From NCBI GenBank assembly GCA_002839315.1, contig PGXV01000007.1, forward strand, positions 129,934-193,933: 64,000 nucleotides of DNA. Reading direction: 5' to 3'. Source of the DNA: Spirochaetae bacterium HGW-Spirochaetae-3. Lineage in GTDB: Bacteria; Spirochaetota; Spirochaetia; Treponematales; UBA12059. Below, one piece after another: positions 60,848-64,000 of this stretch; the first letter of the stretch is position 1; every line of letters starts with the position of its first letter. The translations under genes were made by a program, and so were the position numbers. Below the pieces are notes generated by a model. It saw nothing but the letters and a program-made list of their open reading frames with translations. It did not search any database and was not told the origin of the DNA.

Positions 60848-60929
60848 GGCGTTCCCCTTCGATCCATTTTCGGCGAAAAACCGATAAAGCGATAGGGGCA
60901 AGCCGTCGTGCCGGAGACGGCCCCTGAAT

Positions 60930-61118
60930 TTACCTGAGCGGGAAGTACTGGTCGCAGTGCCCCGAGCCCTTGGTAGTCCGGTGCGTCATCAGGCACGTGC
61001 CGTCGCTGCCTACGTCTACCTTGATCTGCTTCTTGTCGGGGTAGAACGTGCGCTGCCCGGTCCACTGGATGCATGCGAAGCAATGTTTGATGCCTATTTC
61101 CTTCATTTCTTGCGACAT
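60930..61118 (-). CDS. Small four-cysteine protein of unknown function
   Basis: 62 residues with GGAAGGA ahead of ATG 61118. It has CxxC (KHCFACIQWTGQRTF) followed by single Cys residues in DGTCLMTH and GSGHCDQYFP, a layout suited to one zinc or iron site. It resembles small uncharacterised CxxC proteins of anaerobes but I cannot name a family. It lies between the propeller/NodB gene and the HAD phosphatase gene. Confidence 0.78.
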   Translation of the reverse strand: MSQEMKEIGIKHCFACIQWTGQRTFYPDKKQIKVDVGSDGTCLMTHRTTKGSGHCDQYFPLR

Positions 61119-61199
61119 GTCGACTCCTTCCGTCCGTTATTCTCTTTTCGTCGGATACGGATGAAAGGTTGAAGGCTTTTCGCGACGTCGCGGCGGACG

Positions 61200-62021
61200 T
61201 CAGGGGCGGGCGGGGCCCAGCGCGAAACGCTCCAGCAACTCGGCCACGGCTCCGGCGTCGTGGGGCAGGACCGATACGTGGCGGGCCGCCGCCAGGACGT
61301 CCGGCCTCGCGTCCGCCGGCGCGCAGCCTACGCCGGCCCACGTTACCATGCCGATGTCGTTGCCCGAGTCGCCGATTGCCATCACGTCGTCGCGGGGAAT
61401 GCCGCGGGTTTCCGCGACCCATGCGAGCGCCTCGCCCTTGTCGGCTCCGGCCGGCAGTATCTCGATGAAGTACGGCTTGGATACGACGACCTCGGCCATG
61501 CCGGCGAATCTCGCCTTGAGGATGGGCGCCAGCTCCGCTATGAGTGCGGGGTCGCCGGCCGAAAGCAGCTTGCTCCTCGGCGCGGCGGCAATCTCCTCGG
61601 GACCGGAGGCTACCCGGACGGCGAGGCCCGTGAGCTGGCAATCCCTGTCGGTCCAGGAATTGGGCTTCGAGACGATGATGCCTTCCGCGTCGTAGGCCTG
61701 GACCGGCAGCCCGTGGCTCGCGAGCGCCTCGATCGCGGTCAGGCAGGCTTCGGTCGACAGGGTGAGGTGCCTGACGACGGCGCCCGAGTCGACGTCCCGC
61801 ACCTCGGCGCCGTTGGCGCATATCATCGGTAGCCCGCGGCCCTTCATGCCGATCTCTTCGGCGTAGGGCATCATGGACTCGACGGTCCGGCCCGAGGCGA
61901 GCATGACGGCGATGCCGGCGTCGAGGGCTCGGCGGACCGCGGCCAGGTTCGCGGGGTGTATACGGAGTTCCGGCGTCAGGAGCGTGTCGTCGAGGTCGAT
62001 TGCGATAAGCTGTATGGGCAT
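61200..62021 (-). CDS. Cof-type HAD-superfamily phosphatase
   Basis: 273 residues. HAD motifs: IAIDLDDTLLTP (nucleophile Asp), MLASGRTVESM, Lys near SKPYFIEILPAGADKGEAL, and the Mg-binding MAIGDSGNDIGMV. The C2B cap domain lies between (NGAEVRDVDSG onward). Cof-type enzymes hydrolyse sugar phosphates or cofactor phosphates; the substrate is not predictable. The ATG at 62021 has no Shine-Dalgarno sequence. The promoter -10 box ends 7 bases before it. Confidence 0.92.
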   Translation of the reverse strand: MPIQLIAIDLDDTLLTPELRIHPANLAAVRRALDAGIAVMLASGRTVESMMPYAEEIGMKGRGLPMICANGAEVRDVDSGAVVRHLTLSTEACLTAIEALASHGLPVQAYDAEGIIVSKPNSWTDRDCQLTGLAVRVASGPEEIAAAPRSKLLSAGDPALIAELAPILKARFAGMAEVVVSKPYFIEILPAGADKGEALAWVAETRGIPRDDVMAIGDSGNDIGMVTWAGVGCAPADARPDVLAAARHVSVLPHDAGAVAELLERFALGPARP

Positions 62022-62028
62022 GGCCGCC

Positions 62029-62058
62029 CTTATACCATGGGCGCGATTCGCGCAACAA
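62029..62058 (-). promoter_or_regulatory. Promoter of the HAD gene, leaderless geometry
   Basis: On the minus strand TTGTTG (62058-62053) and TATAAG (62034-62029), 18 bases apart; the -10 ends 7 bases before ATG 62021. Confidence 0.5.
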
Positions 62059-62082
62059 GTACGGCGAAGCCGGGCGCCGCTC

Positions 62083-62112
62083 TTGTTAGGGGCCTCCGTT
62101 TCGCGCTACCCT
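62083..62112 (+). promoter_or_regulatory. Weak promoter of murJ, leaderless geometry
   Basis: TTGTTA (62083-62088) and TACCCT (62107-62112) with 18-base spacing. The -10 ends 6 bases before ATG 62119. The -10 match is poor. Confidence 0.3.
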
Positions 62113-62118
62113 CGGCGC

Positions 62119-63711
62119 ATGAGCGATGAATCCGAGGCGACCGGCCGTCTCGTCCGCGAGAGCGGCAAGTTGTCCGCGCTGACGATGGCGTCGAGGATCC
62201 TCGGGCTGATACGCGATCGCACGAGGGGCGGGCTGATGGGGACGGGCGCCCTCGCCGACGCTTTTACCGTGGCCTTCAGCGTGCCCAACCTATTCCGCCG
62301 CCTGTTCGCCGAAGGCTCTATGTCCGTAGCCTTCATCCCGACGGTCAAGGCGTACTTCTCGGAGGGCGACCGCGAGAAGACGGAGGAATTCCTGTCGGCC
62401 ACCTTCACCGCCCTGACCCTGGCGGTCTGCGCCGTCGTCGTGGCCGGCGTCGCCGCCTCTCCTCTCCTCGTGCGCCTCTTCGATTCGGAGCCGGTCGAGA
62501 CGACGGCGCTGATGCGCCTCATGTTCCCGTTCCTCGCCCTCGTGTCCATCGCCGCGTTCTTCCAGGGCATCCTGAACGCGCTCGGCTCGTTCATGCCCTC
62601 GGGATTCGCGCCTATCCTGTTCAACCTGAGCTTCATCTTCGTGCCCATGGCTATAGGTAGTACCATGGCCAATCCGGCGCGGGCCATGGCCGTCGGCGTC
62701 GTTATAGGCGGGTTTCTGCAGGCGTTATGCCAGTTGCCGTACGTAATACGGCTGGGCGCCCGATTCCGCTTCGTTTCGCCCAAGAAGGCGTTCTCGAACC
62801 CCGGTATGCGGCGCGTCATGTCCTTGATCGCGCCGACGATACTCGGTATGGCAGCCTACGAGGTCAACGGCCTGGTCTCCACGTCGCTGGCGACGAGGGC
62901 CGGTACCGGCGCCGCTACCGCGCTCAGCTTCTCCCTGCGGCTACAGGAGCTCGTGCTCGGCGTCTTCGTCGTGTCGGTCGGGACGGTGCTGCTACCCGAG
63001 CTGTCCGGGCTCGCCGCGTCGGCCCGCTGGCGCGAATACCGGGAGCGTCTGACTAGAGCCCTCGAGGCGATAGCGCTCATCACGGTACCGGTCGCCGTAT
63101 TCGCGATATGCGAGCGGATCGATATCGTCGCCCTGCTCTTCAAGACTAAGGAATTCGGGAATGCGTCCGTCGCGCAGACGGCGGGCGCGTTCTTCTTCCA
63201 TATGATCGGGCTTCCGTTCATCGGCGCCAACCGTATCCTGGCCCCGGCTTTCTACTCGCGCGGAAACACGAAGACGCCGGCCTATGCGGGTATCGTCGCG
63301 GTCGCGGTCAACGTCATCGCGGCCTTCGCCCTTCAGCCCGCGATGGGCGGTTCCGGCATAGCCCTGGCCCTATCCATCGCGAGCGCCGTCAACACGGCGG
63401 CGCTGATCATTATGCTGTCCCGCGTCGGCATTGACGGGCTCGGCTCCGCGCTCTCGGCCGTCGCCCTCTACGTCGTCAGGCTGCTCGGGTTCTCGGCCGT
63501 GGCGGCGATTCCGGTGCTGCTGCTCAGGAAGCCTTTCGGGGATCTGTTCGGGGCCGCGCCTTCGGGCCTCGTGGCTTACGGCGTCCCGTTCGCGCTTTCC
63601 GCCGTCGCGTTCGCCGCCGTCGGCGTGGGCTTGCTGGCCGTAACCAAGGATCCTGCGGCGGCATTCCTCGTGTCGTCCCTGCGGAGGAGCGGCAGGGGCC
63701 GTTCCGGCTAG
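62119..63711 (+). CDS. murJ: Lipid II flippase MurJ
   Basis: 530 residues, about 14 membrane helices of the MOP superfamily. Conserved segments: SALTMASRILGLIRDRTRGG, then GALADAFTVAFSVPNLFRRL, FAEGSMSVAFIPTV, PTILGMAAYEVNGLVSTSLA, SFSLRLQELVLGVFVVSVGT and RILAPAFYSRGNTKTP. The N-terminal Arg residues of the central cavity (SRILGLIRD, NLFRRLFAEG) are present. MurJ flips lipid-linked peptidoglycan precursor across the inner membrane. ATG 62119 starts the family N-terminus; upstream in-frame codons overlap the HAD gene in antisense. There is no Shine-Dalgarno sequence. Confidence 0.96.
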   Translation: MSDESEATGRLVRESGKLSALTMASRILGLIRDRTRGGLMGTGALADAFTVAFSVPNLFRRLFAEGSMSVAFIPTVKAYFSEGDREKTEEFLSATFTALTLAVCAVVVAGVAASPLLVRLFDSEPVETTALMRLMFPFLALVSIAAFFQGILNALGSFMPSGFAPILFNLSFIFVPMAIGSTMANPARAMAVGVVIGGFLQALCQLPYVIRLGARFRFVSPKKAFSNPGMRRVMSLIAPTILGMAAYEVNGLVSTSLATRAGTGAATALSFSLRLQELVLGVFVVSVGTVLLPELSGLAASARWREYRERLTRALEAIALITVPVAVFAICERIDIVALLFKTKEFGNASVAQTAGAFFFHMIGLPFIGANRILAPAFYSRGNTKTPAYAGIVAVAVNVIAAFALQPAMGGSGIALALSIASAVNTAALIIMLSRVGIDGLGSALSAVALYVVRLLGFSAVAAIPVLLLRKPFGDLFGAAPSGLVAYGVPFALSAVAFAAVGVGLLAVTKDPAAAFLVSSLRRSGRGRSG

Positions 63712-63733
63712 GTCGATTACGACGGAATCGGCC

Positions 63734-63762
63734 TTGACAAAGCCGGCGACGGTTGCTACAGT
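63734..63762 (+). promoter_or_regulatory. Strong promoter of tRNA-Thr
   Basis: TTGACA (63734-63739) and TACAGT (63757-63762), 17 bases apart, with TGC before the -10. Start predicted near 63769, nine bases before the tRNA. Confidence 0.8.
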
Positions 63763-63777
63763 ACCGGCGCTTGTAAC

Positions 63778-63850
63778 GCCCTTGTAGCTCAGTTGGCAGA
63801 GCACATCCATGGTAAGGATGAGGTCATCGGTTCGATTCCGATCGAGGGCT
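63778..63850 (+). tRNA. tRNA-Thr (anticodon GGU)
   Basis: A 73-base cloverleaf. Acceptor GCCCTTG/CGAGGGC (one G-T pair), D arm GCTC/GAGC, anticodon arm CATCC/GGATG with loop ATGGTAA (anticodon GGT in DNA), T arm ATCGG/CCGAT with loop TTCGATT, discriminator T63850. CCA is not encoded and must be added by the CCA-adding enzyme. A tRNA followed by rpmG is a familiar start of the secE-nusG region. Confidence 0.97.
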
Positions 63851-63864
63851 TTTAGATAAAGCTC

Positions 63865-63919
63865 GGAGGCTGGTCGGCGCGACCGACGCGACGCGTCGTA
63901 CCGGGGCTCCATTTTTTTT
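63865..63919 (+). terminator. Possible branched terminator or attenuator between tRNA-Thr and rpmG
   Basis: Outer GGAG (63865-63868) can pair with CTCC (63907-63910), enclosing two hairpins (GGTCG-GCG-CGACC and GACGC-GAC-GCGTC). Eight T residues follow at 63912-63919. It would separate the tRNA from rpmG, fully or in part. Confidence 0.5.
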
Positions 63920-63965
63920 CGACGCCCGATCGTGCTGGCGTTAATATTCCGGGAGGGATCCGACC

Positions 63966-64000
63966 ATGGCTGGTAAGAAGCAGACCGTAGAGATCATCGC
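63966..64000 (+). CDS. rpmG: 50S ribosomal protein L33, first 11 residues (cut by window end)
   Basis: ATG 63966 follows GGGAGGGATCC. The visible peptide MAGKKQTVEII is the usual L33 N-terminus. The rest lies outside the window. Confidence 0.88.
   Translation, partial: MAGKKQTVEII

Noticed and set aside
59603-60895. Plus-strand ORF of 430 codons antisense to the propeller/NodB gene
   Set aside because: Same shadow effect; the minus-strand frame has a signal peptide and recognisable repeats.

Overview
The window reads as a stretch of chromosome from a high-GC, diderm, motile, largely anaerobic spirochaete of the Treponema lineage. Reasons: a UPF0164 outer-membrane family protein (a treponemal family), an ODP-type diiron protein next to a soluble chemoreceptor (a pairing known from Treponema denticola), PTS phosphocarriers with no permease domain in view, two SpoIIE-type phosphatases, and a YjjI/YjjW glycyl-radical enzyme pair. 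The lineage is an inference from gene content; no 16S gene is present. No CRISPR array, transposase or prophage gene was seen.

Layout. 1-2430: PTS relay EIIA(partial)-HPr-EI-EIIB. 2464-3333: a lower-GC patch with a BrnT/BrnA toxin-antitoxin module whose antitoxin is frameshifted. 3334-4533: a strongly expressed outer-membrane porin with its own promoter and terminator. 4537-10281: a TetR-controlled operon of an RND/MMPL pump, a LolA-like periplasmic protein and a beta-barrel. 10278-12579: promoter, cobalamin riboswitch and TonB-dependent receptor. 12605-19186: a PTS EIIA, RlmE, a BFN-UVR protein, a 7TM SpoIIE phosphatase, a rhomboid protease, an unknown secreted protein and an acyltransferase. 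19279-25276: a transglutaminase-like secreted protein, CorA, an RluA-type pseudouridine synthase, a DUF72 protein and a metallophosphatase. 25294-33098: a giant sensor phosphatase and a TPR-like partner, divergent from UPF0164. 34550-38232: YggT, YhbY, a decayed DUF1003 gene, a small membrane protein, an EF-G C-terminal fossil and EF-G. 38378-44857: an SUMF1-like lipoprotein, a U32 protein with a disordered tail, and a GH5 plus alpha/beta-hydrolase pair. 44966-47564: ODP, chemoreceptor and a 2-hydroxyacid dehydrogenase. 47655-52833: DUF4256, YjjI/YjjW, a TrmH-family methyltransferase, a PIN protein and methionine aminopeptidase. 52880-62021 (minus): TrpS, DUF454, FecR lipoprotein with LonB, a propeller/NodB-like protein, a small Cys protein and a HAD phosphatase. 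62119-64000: MurJ, tRNA-Thr(GGU) and the start of rpmG.

How the genes fit together. Much of the window is envelope biology: porin, TonB receptor, RND-LolA-barrel export, MurJ, UPF0164 and several secreted or lipid-anchored proteins. The rest is signalling (PTS carriers, SpoIIE phosphatases, chemoreceptor with diiron partner) and RNA or translation housekeeping. Many neighbouring genes overlap by 1 or 4 bases, implying translational coupling. A second recurring pattern is single genes with no Shine-Dalgarno sequence and a promoter -10 box only 6-10 bases before the start codon, which suggests leaderless mRNAs.
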